Shown: positions 1 to 7,500, numbered from the stretch's first letter. The stretch is DNA of 11,229 nucleotides from Phycisphaerales bacterium UBA2402 (GCA_002343715.1 DDSA01000137.1:1-11229); one strand, 5' to 3'. Made by a program: numbers and translations. Notes: generated from the letters alone by a model not told the origin.

Positions 1-2
1 CG

Positions 3-1139
3 TACGGCCCGCGGGTCGAGTACGGACGCAGCAGCGACCAGATTCTGCAGATGAACCTCATCGCGCTGCACGAGCGTGGGTACACGGGTCGGGGCGTGCT
101 GGTGGGTGTGCTCGACACGGGGTTCAGCCGCGTACACAACGTCTTCAACAACCCGGCGCACCCGCTCCTGGTTCGCGGCGAGCGGGACTTCATCAACGCG
201 GACCTCAACACAGCCATCGAACCCGGCGACCCCGAGGGGCAGCACTCGCACGGCACGCTCATCCTGGGCTGCATGGGGAGTTACCTGCCGGGGGAGATGG
301 TCGGCGGGTGCTACGACGCCGAGTTTCTGCTGTGCAAGACGGAGAACGTGGCGAGCGAGACGCCCGTCGAGGAGGACTACTACGCCGCGGCGATCGAGTG
401 GTGCGAGGCGATGGGCTGCGACCTCACGACGTCCTCGCTCGGCTACATCGATTGGTACACACAGGCGGACCTGGACGGCGCGACGGCGGTGACGACGATC
501 GCGCTCAACATCGCCGCGGCGAACGGGATGCACGCCTGCACCGCGGCGGGGAACGAGGGGCACGATGATGACCCGGCGACCTCTCACCTGATCGCCCCAG
601 CCGATGCGCCCCGCGTGCTGACCTGCGGTTCGGTGAACCTCGCGGGGGTCGCGAGTTCGTTCACCAGCGACGGCCCGACCGCGGACGGGCGGGTCAAGCC
701 CGAACTTCTCGCGCGGGGGCGCAACACCGTGACGGTCCACCCCGACACGCCCGACACGTTTGTCGCCGCGAGCGGCACGAGCCTTTCGACGCCGCTCTTG
801 GCCTCGGCGGTGGCGTGCCTGGTGCAGGCGAACCCGACCTGGACGGTGGACGAGATGCGCGAGCACCTCTTCGCCACCGCGGGCGACGCTGCGGTGAACG
901 GCACGCACGATCCGCTCTATATCCGCGGCTACGGCATCGTGAACGCCATGGCGGCGCACGAGCGCGGCTGCGCGGCGGACTTCAACCGCGATGGGGGCGT
1001 GGACGGCGGTGATGTCGAGGCGTTCTTCCTGGTGTGGGAGGCGGGCGAACCCGGGGCCGATGTGAACCGCGACGGGGGTGTGGACGGGGGCGATGTCGAG
1101 GCGTTCTTCATCGTGTGGAGCGCGGGCGGGTGCGGGTAA
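3..1139 (+). CDS. Subtilisin-like serine protease (S8) with C-terminal GC-type dockerin, 5' partial
   Basis: Exported endopeptidase of the subtilase family, probably displayed on or anchored to the cell surface. The frame is open to the left edge, and codons before the first ATG (position 51) read YGRSSDQILQ, typical of the start of a subtilase catalytic domain, so the true start and signal peptide lie outside the window. Counting from the ATG at 51, the catalytic triad is Asp22 (LDTGF), His67 (HSHGT) and Ser244 (SGTSLSTP). Asn168 in AAGNEG is the oxyanion-hole residue. The Ser motif is a variant of the usual GTSMATP. The catalytic domain ends near residue 300 and is followed directly by a 56-residue dockerin pair (307-362) ending GGCG. 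All key residues are present, so it should be active. Substrate is unknown. Family assignment is secure; surface anchoring is inferred from the module. Confidence 0.93.
   Translation, partial: YGPRVEYGRSSDQILQMNLIALHERGYTGRGVLVGVLDTGFSRVHNVFNNPAHPLLVRGERDFINADLNTAIEPGDPEGQHSHGTLILGCMGSYLPGEMVGGCYDAEFLLCKTENVASETPVEEDYYAAAIEWCEAMGCDLTTSSLGYIDWYTQADLDGATAVTTIALNIAAANGMHACTAAGNEGHDDDPATSHLIAPADAPRVLTCGSVNLAGVASSFTSDGPTADGRVKPELLARGRNTVTVHPDTPDTFVAASGTSLSTPLLASAVACLVQANPTWTVDEMREHLFATAGDAAVNGTHDPLYIRGYGIVNAMAAHERGCAADFNRDGGVDGGDVEAFFLVWEAGEPGADVNRDGGVDGGDVEAFFIVWSAGGCG
969..1139 (+). repeat. GC-type dockerin module, copy 1 (56 codons plus stop)
   Basis: Two calcium-loop-like repeats, DFNRDGGVDGGDVEAFF and DVNRDGGVDGGDVEAFF, lie between a leading Cys and a terminal GGCG. 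The length matches exactly the modules at 2166-2336 and 7305-7475. This copy is the most divergent: GGD replaces GAD or GTD, and LVW/IVW replaces AAW. Confidence 0.88.
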
Positions 1140-1215
1140 TGCGGGCTATCGGACAGTCGAGCGCGGAAGAGGTCGCATCGATGCCGAATACAGGGCACGA
1201 AGTTGGCCGAGAGCC

Positions 1216-1244
1216 TTGTACGCCGGGGCATGTTCGTGTAGGAT
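1216..1244 (+). promoter_or_regulatory. Possible sigma70-type promoter for the discoidin/dockerin gene
   Basis: TTGTAC (1216-1221) and TAGGAT (1239-1244) are separated by exactly 17 bases and lie 37 bases upstream of the start codon at 1281. The -35 matches consensus at 3 of 6 positions and the -10 at 4 of 6. It sits in the only gap between the two plus-strand genes. This is a pattern match only; planctomycete promoters are poorly defined. Confidence 0.33.
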
Positions 1245-1280
1245 GAGCGATTCACACGTATTGAGAAAGGAAGGTGACCC

Positions 1281-2336
1281 ATGGCCACTCGTGCTTTGAT
1301 GGTTTCGGTGATGACGGCGGCGGCGGGATTCGCAACCGCCTCCGCGCAACTCATCCGCCCGGACACGGCGACGGCCACGAGCGAGTTCAACGCCAACTAC
1401 CGCGCGTTGAACATGATCAACGGTTCCGGGTTGCCCGCGGGGTTCACAACCGCGAGTGCGCACGCCAACTACTCGACGGGCAACCACTGGACCACGCGCC
1501 TTGGCGAGACGATCGGCCAATCGGCCACCTTCGGGTTCAGCCAACCGCAGACCCTGGGCGGATTCCACATGTGGAACCACCGCTCGAACATCATCGCCAG
1601 CAACCCCCACTACGCGGTAACGCGGTTCGACCTGGTCTTCCGGGATGGAGATGGCGCGGTCCTGGCGACGGTCGCCGGTGTGCCCGCCGTCGGGAACATC
1701 GCGACCGCGCAGACGTTCCCCTTTGAGCAGGTCGAGGGGGTCCGTTCCGTGCAGTTCATCGTGCGGGCGACGGCCAACAACAACTCGTCGCCGTACACGG
1801 GCCTCGCGGAGGTCGCCTTCGCCGAGTGCCTGGAGGTGATCGCGCCGGCCCCGGCCGGCGTAACCACCTGCACCTCGGATTGGGCTTCCGTGACGGTTGA
1901 ACCGACCGGCACCGGCCCCTTCCAGTACCGCTGGCAGGTGGAGGATGCGGGCGAGCCGGGCGGGTGGCGCGATATCTCCGACGGCGAGGATGAAGCCCTG
2001 CAGGTGACGTTCGCCGGCGCGGCGATGGACTCGCTGGGCATCCTCGGCACGACCGACGGCGGCCCCACCGGCGTGCGGAACCTGCGCGTGCGGTGCGTGG
2101 TGATGAACCCGTGCGGGCAGTCCGAGAGCGACGCGGCGGCCATCGCCATGTGCGCGTGCCTCGAGTGCCCGGCGGACTTCAACCAGGACGGGGGCATCGA
2201 CGGCGCGGATGTGGATGCGTTCTTCGCCGCGTGGGAGGGGGGCGTGTGCGATGCCGATGTCAACGCCGACGGCGGCGTGGACGGGACGGATGTGGACACG
2301 TTCTACGCGGCGTGGGAGGCGGGCGGGTGCGGGTGA
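1281..2336 (+). CDS. Secreted protein: discoidin (F5/8 type C)-like domain, Ig-like domain, GC-type dockerin
   Basis: Predicted exported surface protein of 351 residues with no visible catalytic motif. Residues 1-22 form a signal peptide with a probable ASA|Q cleavage site. Residues about 25-182 resemble a galactose-binding-like/discoidin beta sandwich (TATSEFNANY near the start, then an alternating strand pattern ending TGLAEVAFAEC), a fold that often binds glycans. Residues about 187-293 form an Ig-like module with the core GPFQYRWQ...PGGW. Residues 296-351 are a GC dockerin ending GGCG. The ATG at 1281 is supported by the signal peptide and a Shine-Dalgarno-like AAGGTGA at 1271-1277. The gene probably has its own promoter in the 141-base gap upstream and ends 15 bases from the convergent kinase gene. 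Architecture is well supported; glycan binding is inferred from fold resemblance. Confidence 0.88.
   Translation: MATRALMVSVMTAAAGFATASAQLIRPDTATATSEFNANYRALNMINGSGLPAGFTTASAHANYSTGNHWTTRLGETIGQSATFGFSQPQTLGGFHMWNHRSNIIASNPHYAVTRFDLVFRDGDGAVLATVAGVPAVGNIATAQTFPFEQVEGVRSVQFIVRATANNNSSPYTGLAEVAFAECLEVIAPAPAGVTTCTSDWASVTVEPTGTGPFQYRWQVEDAGEPGGWRDISDGEDEALQVTFAGAAMDSLGILGTTDGGPTGVRNLRVRCVVMNPCGQSESDAAAIAMCACLECPADFNQDGGIDGADVDAFFAAWEGGVCDADVNADGGVDGTDVDTFYAAWEAGGCG
2166..2336 (+). repeat. GC-type dockerin module, copy 2
   Basis: A 56-residue module with loops DFNQDGGIDGADVDAFF and DVNADGGVDGTDVDTFY, an opening Cys and a terminal GGCG. It has one extra Cys (EGGVCDAD) between the two repeats, absent from the other copies. 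The last 16 coding bases before the stop are identical in all three copies (here 2319-2334). Confidence 0.88.
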
Positions 2337-2351
2337 TCGCGAGCGTGAGCG

Positions 2352-5189
2352 TCACTTCTCCCTCAGCGCCCCGCGCACGACATTGATCGTTGTCTGCGTT
2401 CGCCACTCCCCGGGCGGTCGTCCCATGATGAAGCGCGTCCCGTCCGGGTGCGGGTCGTAGCGCATCCCGGGCAACTGATCCAGCACCGGCGTCGGTGTCG
2501 CGACAGGAGGTTCGGCATCGGGCGTCACCGCGGCGGCGTACAAGCGGTCCGCGTATCGGAAGAACAGTCGTGCGCCGTCGGCCGACCACGTGGGGCGCTC
2601 ACCGCCCTCGACCGAAACGCGGTATTTCCGGTCGAGCGAGGGGAACGGATGCACGTATACCTCGGGCCGTCCGGTTTCCGTGGAACTGTATGAAATCAAC
2701 GAACCGTCGGGGTTGAACCGCGCCGCGACACGATCGGCGGAGGTCGGAAAGAGCCGGCGCGCGGCGCGTCCGGCATCCAGCGTGACCAGAAAGATGTCCG
2801 TGTCCGTACGGTTCTCCGTCAGCATGCTGACGAGCATCGATCCGCCATCGGGCGAAAATCCCGTCGGAAAACAGATGATGCGCCCCGGCGGGGAGTAGAG
2901 CACTTCGTGCGTTCCCGAGCCGTCGGCCCGCATCCAGCACACCTCGGAACCTTCATCCGTGATGTGCTCGAAGGCGATCCGGCTTCCATCGGGCGTCCAG
3001 ACCGGGTACGCCGCGCCGCCCGGCACGCTCAGACGCACCGCGGTGCGCTTGGCCAGGTCGGCGACCCACAGTTCGCGGTCCGGTTCCTCTGTCGTGTACG
3101 CCGCGAGCGAACCATCGGGTGAAAGCCGCAGTGTCCAGATGGGCTGCTCGCTCCGATGCACAACCGTCGATGAGCCGTCCTCGCCGAACCAGGCAAGGTC
3201 GTAGCACGCCGCGGGCGCATCACCCGGCAGGAACGCCAGTGTTCCGTCGGGCGCGACGGCGTACCGGGCGTATTGCCCGAGGCCGGAATGCCCGCCCAGC
3301 TCGGCCGCGCGGAGTTCCTCGCCGCCGAGGCGCGGACCCGAGGGGTCCAACCCGCGGAAGTACACAACGGAACCGCGCAGGTATGTCACGAGGCCGAGTT
3401 CGCGGGCAAAGCGCGGCTGCGAGGCGTGCTCCACGAGGCGGACCCGGGCGCCGTTCGAGAGATCAACCGCGTCCACGTGCGCGACCCAGGTCTTGCCTTC
3501 GCGGAGCCAGGCGGTCACCAGCGCGTGACGCGAACCGGGCAGGATTTCGGGCTGGCTGAACAACTCCCGCGTGGTGTCGGGGTCGGCGCCCAGCGGCCTG
3601 ATCAGATCGGAATCGGCGTCCGCGATGCGCAACAGGCCGGGCGCGACCACGACCAGGATCCGGCCGTCATCTCCCCACGAAGCCCCGTACGCGCCGGACA
3701 CGTCGGGGAGCACTCTGCGCGGCGGCCCTCCCGCGCGCGGAACGCGGTGGAAGGACAATCGGCCGCCGTGTGACTTGTGCTGCTGCCAGAAGCCGATCCA
3801 TCGCCCGTCGGGCGAGAAGAGGGGCATGTACGCATCTTCAACGCCGGCGATTGGTCGGGGGGTCAGCGAATCGAGTTCGCGCACGAAGAGCCGCGATGGG
3901 TTCCACGCGTCTCCCGCCGCGAACACCATTTCCTTTGAATCGGGAGAAAAGACCAACGGGCTGTGGATGGTCGGCGTGACCGGTTTGGGCGTTGTGATGG
4001 AGAACCAGACGGGCGTGGCCGGGGCTTGCGAGCGACCCGGCCAGAGCGCCGCCATCCCGATGCCCGCGCCTACGACCAACACCGCCGCGAGCATCGTGCG
4101 CCCGCCCCGCCCACGCCGCGGAACGACGAGCGGGCCGGGATCATCGAGATCGAGCGCCGCATCCCCCGCATCACGAAGCCTGCCGGGCGGGTCTTTGCAC
4201 AGGCAGCGCCGCAGCACGCGTTCCACCCCCGGCGGGAGTCCCGGCGGGAGGCGCGACCAGTCGGGCTCTTCCCGGAGCACCGCCGCGACCGTGTCGGAAT
4301 CGGTTTCTCCTTCGAAGGGCCTGCGTCCAGTGAGCATCTCGAACAAGACGCAGCCGAAGGCCCAGAGATCCGTTCGTTTGTCAACCGCCCTGGCCCGTGC
4401 CTGCTCTGGGCTCATGTACGCCGCCGTGCCGATGAGCGTTCCCGAGAGGGTCTGATCGATCGCGGATGCCGCGTCCGATCCGGGCAGGACTTTGGCGATG
4501 CCGAAGTCGAGCACCTTCACCCCTCCGCCGCCGGGCATGACCTTGATATTCGCGGGTTTGAGGTCGCGGTGAATGATCCCCGCGGTGTGCGCCGCCTCCA
4601 GCGCGCGGGCCACCTGGCGGGCGATGTCCAGCGCGTCCGCCACGGGCAGCGGCCCGCGCTTGATCAGTTCCGCGAGCGTCGGTCCGGGCACGAACTCCAG
4701 CACCATCACCGGCCCCGCGTCCGTTTCTTCCACAGCATGAATCGCCGCGATGTTCGGATGGTGCAGCGTCGCCACGATGCGGGCTTCGCGCTCGAGCCTG
4801 GCCCGGCGGTGCGGGTCCATCGCCAGTTCGCCGGGGAGCGCCTTCACCGCCACCGTTCGTTTCAGCCGAGTGTCCGTTGCCTCGTAGACCACGCCCATGC
4901 CGCCCGCGCCGATGCGCGCGCCAACGCGGTAGGTGCCGAAGGTCAGCCCCGTGAGGGGCGGCGCGGACCGCGCGGGGGTCGCCGGCTCCAGCAGGTCACC
5001 CCCATCGGCCAGCGCCCGCAGCAACGAGAGCACTTCATCGCGCAGCGCCGCGTCCCCGTCCGCCAGCAGTTCGACGATGCCCTCGCGCTCGTGAGACGGG
5101 TGCTCCAGAGCGCGGTCCAGCACGTCTCGCACCCGATCGATCCGCGGCGGATCGGGCCGCGACTCATCGTGCCGGAGGGGCGTGGTCAC
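2352..5189 (-). CDS. Membrane Ser/Thr protein kinase with C-terminal WD40-like (PD40/TolB-type) propeller
   Basis: Hanks-type kinase of 945 residues. A short N-terminal segment (about 17-70) of the kind found in planctomycete and acidobacterial kinases precedes the kinase domain (about 87-345). Visible motifs are the Gly loop GAGGMG (94-99), VAVK with Lys116, Glu135 of helix C, HRDLKPAN (catalytic Asp209), DFG (228-230) and SPE (260-262), so the domain should be active. RRGRGGR is followed by one membrane segment (about 366-383), placing the kinase in the cytoplasm and the remaining roughly 540 residues outside. That part has repeated propeller motifs: FSPDSKEMVF, FSPDGRWIGF, SPDGSLAAY, WTPDGSRIAF, FSPDGGSMLV and FNPDGSLISY. 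The GTG start at 5189 overlaps the sigma-factor stop as GTGA and follows a GGGAGGGG purine run. The open frame continues 124 codons further upstream, but that is Arg/Gly-rich shadow sequence within the sigma gene. It likely senses an external ligand and signals to the coupled sigma factor. Confidence 0.93.
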   Translation of the reverse strand: MTTPLRHDESRPDPPRIDRVRDVLDRALEHPSHEREGIVELLADGDAALRDEVLSLLRALADGGDLLEPATPARSAPPLTGLTFGTYRVGARIGAGGMGVVYEATDTRLKRTVAVKALPGELAMDPHRRARLEREARIVATLHHPNIAAIHAVEETDAGPVMVLEFVPGPTLAELIKRGPLPVADALDIARQVARALEAAHTAGIIHRDLKPANIKVMPGGGGVKVLDFGIAKVLPGSDAASAIDQTLSGTLIGTAAYMSPEQARARAVDKRTDLWAFGCVLFEMLTGRRPFEGETDSDTVAAVLREEPDWSRLPPGLPPGVERVLRRCLCKDPPGRLRDAGDAALDLDDPGPLVVPRRGRGGRTMLAAVLVVGAGIGMAALWPGRSQAPATPVWFSITTPKPVTPTIHSPLVFSPDSKEMVFAAGDAWNPSRLFVRELDSLTPRPIAGVEDAYMPLFSPDGRWIGFWQQHKSHGGRLSFHRVPRAGGPPRRVLPDVSGAYGASWGDDGRILVVVAPGLLRIADADSDLIRPLGADPDTTRELFSQPEILPGSRHALVTAWLREGKTWVAHVDAVDLSNGARVRLVEHASQPRFARELGLVTYLRGSVVYFRGLDPSGPRLGGEELRAAELGGHSGLGQYARYAVAPDGTLAFLPGDAPAACYDLAWFGEDGSSTVVHRSEQPIWTLRLSPDGSLAAYTTEEPDRELWVADLAKRTAVRLSVPGGAAYPVWTPDGSRIAFEHITDEGSEVCWMRADGSGTHEVLYSPPGRIICFPTGFSPDGGSMLVSMLTENRTDTDIFLVTLDAGRAARRLFPTSADRVAARFNPDGSLISYSSTETGRPEVYVHPFPSLDRKYRVSVEGGERPTWSADGARLFFRYADRLYAAAVTPDAEPPVATPTPVLDQLPGMRYDPHPDGTRFIMGRPPGEWRTQTTINVVRGALREK

Positions 5190-5782
5190 GGCCCCTCCCG
5201 TTCGCGCCCGCCGGCCTGCAGTTCGCGTGCGATCCACGCCTTCGCGTAGACCCAGTGGCGGCGGGCGGTCCGCTCGGCGACACCCAGCACACGCGCGATG
5301 CGAGCCATCTCCATCCCCGCGTAGAAGCGCATCTCCACGATCCGCGCCGCCGTCGCGTCCGATTCCGCGAGTCGGCCCAGCGCTTCTTCGAGCGACAGGA
5401 CATCCACCTCGCGCCGCGGCGCGGGCAGGTCCGCGTGAGAGATCGGCACCCTGGCGGCCCCTCCGCCCCGCTTTTCCCGATCGCGTCCCCGCGCATGATC
5501 GATCAGGATGCGTCGCATCGCGGTCGCGGCCACGGCGAGAAAGTGGTCTTCGTCCTTCCACACGGCGCGCTGCTGGTCCGCGAGTTTGAGGTATGTCTCG
5601 TGGATCAGCGCGGTGGGTTGCAGGGTGTGACCGGGGCCTTCGCGGTCCAACTGCAGCCGGGCCAGTTCTCGAAGCCGTTCGTACACCAGGGGCAGGAACT
5701 CCCGCACCTGTCCGGGGCCGGTGTCCACCGCCGCGTGCAGGGCGCGCTCCAACTCGGGGTCTGGGCCGGCAGCGGGGTCCAC
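5186..5782 (-). CDS. ECF-type RNA polymerase sigma factor (TIGR02999/Sigma70_ECF type)
   Basis: Directs RNA polymerase to a special promoter set. With the GTG at 5782 as start it has 198 residues: sigma-2 at about 25-100 (FLPLVYERLRELA, HTLQPTALIHETYLKL, HFLAVAATAMRRILIDHAR) and sigma-4 at about 130-190 with helix-turn-helix EMARIARVLGVAERTARRHW. These are hallmarks of the planctomycete family that sits beside Ser/Thr kinases. The frame also has an ATG at 5875, but the extra 31 residues are unconserved, would run 2 bases past the divergent start at 5874, and have no ribosome site. The GTG gives the usual family N-terminal length, though it too lacks a clear Shine-Dalgarno. The stop overlaps the kinase start by 4 bases, implying translational coupling. 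No anti-sigma gene is adjacent; control is probably by the kinase. Family is secure, start is not. Confidence 0.9.
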   Translation of the reverse strand: MDPAAGPDPELERALHAAVDTGPGQVREFLPLVYERLRELARLQLDREGPGHTLQPTALIHETYLKLADQQRAVWKDEDHFLAVAATAMRRILIDHARGRDREKRGGGAARVPISHADLPAPRREVDVLSLEEALGRLAESDATAARIVEMRFYAGMEMARIARVLGVAERTARRHWVYAKAWIARELQAGGREREGP

Positions 5783-5798
5783 GTCGCGAGATTGTTGG

Positions 5799-5850
5799 CC
5801 CCGCGTGTCCGGTGCGGGGCGCGATTGTCGCGTCTCTCCTCGGGGGAGAC
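5799..5850. promoter_or_regulatory. Cluster of three inverted repeats between divergent sigma-factor and surface-protein genes
   Basis: Three inverted repeats follow one another: CCCCGC/GCGGGG (5799-5804 with 5814-5819), CGCGA/TCGCG (5820-5824 with 5828-5832), and GTCTCTCC/GGGGAGAC (5832-5839 with 5843-5850, one G-T pair, 3-base loop). They lie in the 91-base region between the preferred starts at 5782 and 5874 and could be operators or leader hairpins. If the sigma gene really starts at 5875 this is coding sequence. High GC makes chance stems common. Confidence 0.3.
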
Positions 5851-5873
5851 CACCACGACCGGGAGAGATCACC

Positions 5874-7475
5874 ATGCAGACCGCACGCTCAGTCTATCAA
5901 TGTTCCATGTTCGCGCTCGTGTCCATCGCCGGCCTGGCTGTCCGGGCGGATGCGGACATCACGGCGTACGCCGCGGCGAGGTACATCAGTTACACCCAGG
6001 CGTCCGACGCGTCCCCGACGGACCCGGAGTTCTGGTACTTCTCCGCGCTCCTTGTCACCGATATCGAGTACGAGGTGCTCGACGCCGGTATCTCGTTCGA
6101 GCGTCCGCCGCTCTTCACCGCGCCGTTGGGAGGCGGTCACCCCTATGTCGTGCAGTACGGGTCCGCCCTGTACGACAATGAGGCCGCGTTCCTCGCAGAC
6201 TATCCGGCGACCTCGTACACGCTCTGGGCGGATCGCGGCACGGGCGTCGAAGTCGGCGAAGTGTTCATGCCCGAGGACATGTACTGCCCGGAGATCCCCG
6301 CCTTCACCGGCGACACGCACTCGCGGCTGCAGGGCCTTGACCCCGCCGCGGATTTCGTCGGCACCGTGAACGGCTTCACGCTCGCGCCAGGGGCCGACCT
6401 GGGGTACCAGACTTACGCGGTCGTGCAGGAGCGTGTGCCGTATCTTTCATGGAGCACGTACATGGATGCGGGTGAGACCGGATTTACGATCCCCGCCGGC
6501 ACGCTCCTTCCCGGCACGAACTACAGCATCGGTCTGACCTATTTCAACCAGGCGACGATCCCCGGCGCCGGGTTCGGGAACGCGACCTCGGGAGCGGAGT
6601 TCTATCGCGCGACCACGTCGTACTTCAGGACGTCGCAGACGTGCGATCACTTCGTGCAGGAGTTCGAGGCGGCCATCCCGTGCCTGGCGACCGGTCAGGA
6701 CTGCGGGAACACGTTTTCCATCGAGTTCGAGACCTGCGGACTGGCGCTCGCGGAGTTCTTCACCGCGCTCACGCACTGCTCGATGGTTCAACTCGATTTT
6801 TACATTGATGGCGTTCTCGCCGCCTCCACAGCGCCGCTCTTCGCGGGCGATTACACCGGGGTGATCAACTTCGGCCCTCTCGCGCCGGGGTCGCACACCC
6901 TGACGATCGCCGCGACGGGCATCGAGGGCGGGTGCAACGTCGGGATTCTGGAATCCTGGGGCGGCACGCTTCGGCTGCACCGCTGCGCCGACCACGTCGC
7001 GGCGTCCGGCCCCGACCCTGCGGAAGTCTGCCCGGATGCGCCGGCGGTCTTTACGGTCTCACCATCGGGCGGCGGGCCGTACTCATACCAATGGGAGGCG
7101 CAGACGCCCGGCAACCCCGGCGAATGGATCCTCCTCGCCGAGGGCGAGATTCCCGGCATCGGCACCATAGCCGGATCGGGCGATGCGGCGCTTGTCGTGA
7201 CAGCACCGGCGGAAAGCGGGCTGGCGTTTCGCGCTGTTGTTTCCAACGGGTGTTCGTCCGCGATCAGCACCGAGGCGGTCTTGACGATTCTCTCGTGCGG
7301 AGGATGCCCCGCGGATTTCAACCAGGACGGCGGCATCGACGGGGCCGATGTCGAAGCCTTCTTCGCCGCATGGGAGGCGGGAGAGTTCAGTGCGGATGTC
7401 AACTCGGACGGCGGCATCGACGGCACCGATGTCGAGGCCTTCTTCGCCGCGTGGGAAGCGGGCGGGTGCGGGTGA
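5874..7475 (+). CDS. Secreted protein of unknown function with Ig-like domain and GC-type dockerin
   Basis: Predicted exported protein of 533 residues. The start at 5874 is chosen because it begins a clean signal peptide (1-27, cleavage near RADA|D) and has GGGAGAGAT at 5861-5869 as ribosome site; the open frame extends 51 codons further upstream, but those are shadow sequence. Residues about 28-252 form an unassigned, Tyr/Thr-rich, probably beta-sandwich region with segments such as FTIPAGTLLPGTNYSIGLTY. Residues about 256-371 form a second Cys-rich beta domain with PGSHTLTIAATG, resembling domains seen in exported PEP-CTERM proteins. Residues about 373-475 are an Ig-like module (GPYSYQWE...PGEW), and 478-533 are a GC dockerin ending GGCG. 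No catalytic motif was seen. It diverges from the sigma factor, so shared regulation is possible. Export and C-terminal modules are well supported; the function of the N-terminal half is unknown. Confidence 0.87.
   Translation: MQTARSVYQCSMFALVSIAGLAVRADADITAYAAARYISYTQASDASPTDPEFWYFSALLVTDIEYEVLDAGISFERPPLFTAPLGGGHPYVVQYGSALYDNEAAFLADYPATSYTLWADRGTGVEVGEVFMPEDMYCPEIPAFTGDTHSRLQGLDPAADFVGTVNGFTLAPGADLGYQTYAVVQERVPYLSWSTYMDAGETGFTIPAGTLLPGTNYSIGLTYFNQATIPGAGFGNATSGAEFYRATTSYFRTSQTCDHFVQEFEAAIPCLATGQDCGNTFSIEFETCGLALAEFFTALTHCSMVQLDFYIDGVLAASTAPLFAGDYTGVINFGPLAPGSHTLTIAATGIEGGCNVGILESWGGTLRLHRCADHVAASGPDPAEVCPDAPAVFTVSPSGGGPYSYQWEAQTPGNPGEWILLAEGEIPGIGTIAGSGDAALVVTAPAESGLAFRAVVSNGCSSAISTEAVLTILSCGGCPADFNQDGGIDGADVEAFFAAWEAGEFSADVNSDGGIDGTDVEAFFAAWEAGGCG
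7305..7475 (+). repeat. GC-type dockerin module, copy 3
   Basis: A 56-residue module with loops DFNQDGGIDGADVEAFF and DVNSDGGIDGTDVEAFF, both followed by AAWEAG, opening Cys and terminal GGCG. It is the most regular copy: its two halves are nearly identical in protein and closely similar in DNA. It is closer to copy 2 than to copy 1. Confidence 0.88.
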
Positions 7476-7480
7476 AGCGC

Positions 7481-7492
7481 CCCCCGCGGGGG
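7481..7492. terminator. GC palindrome between convergent genes, possible bidirectional terminator
   Basis: A perfect 12-base palindrome, CCCCCGCGGGGG, lies in the 25-base gap between two convergent stop codons (7475 and 7501). The position suits a bidirectional transcription end, but there is no T-tract on either side, so intrinsic termination would be atypical. Confidence 0.3.
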
Positions 7493-7500
7493 ATGGATGC

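Noticed and set aside
1175..1184. Perfect palindrome GCATCGATGC downstream of the protease gene.
   Set aside because: Only 10 bases, no T-tract and no second copy nearby; expected by chance.
2343..2353. Short inverted repeat GTGA/TCAC between the convergent discoidin and kinase genes.
   Set aside because: A 4-bp stem that overlaps the kinase stop codon; too weak to call a terminator.
3571..5249. Long plus-strand open frames opposite the kinase gene (3571-4455 and 3963-5249).
   Set aside because: They are Arg/Gly/Pro-rich with no domain, and lie opposite clear kinase motifs; typical antisense shadows in GC-rich DNA.
5190..5561. Upstream extension of the kinase reading frame (124 codons).
   Set aside because: It overlaps the conserved sigma-4 coding region, is Arg/Gly-rich and unlike kinase N-termini. 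The GTG at 5189 with GTGA overlap is a better start.
5721..5873. Upstream extension of the 533-residue surface protein (51 codons).
   Set aside because: It would bury the signal peptide inside the protein and overlap the sigma-factor N-terminus. The ATG at 5874 has a ribosome site and a signal peptide.
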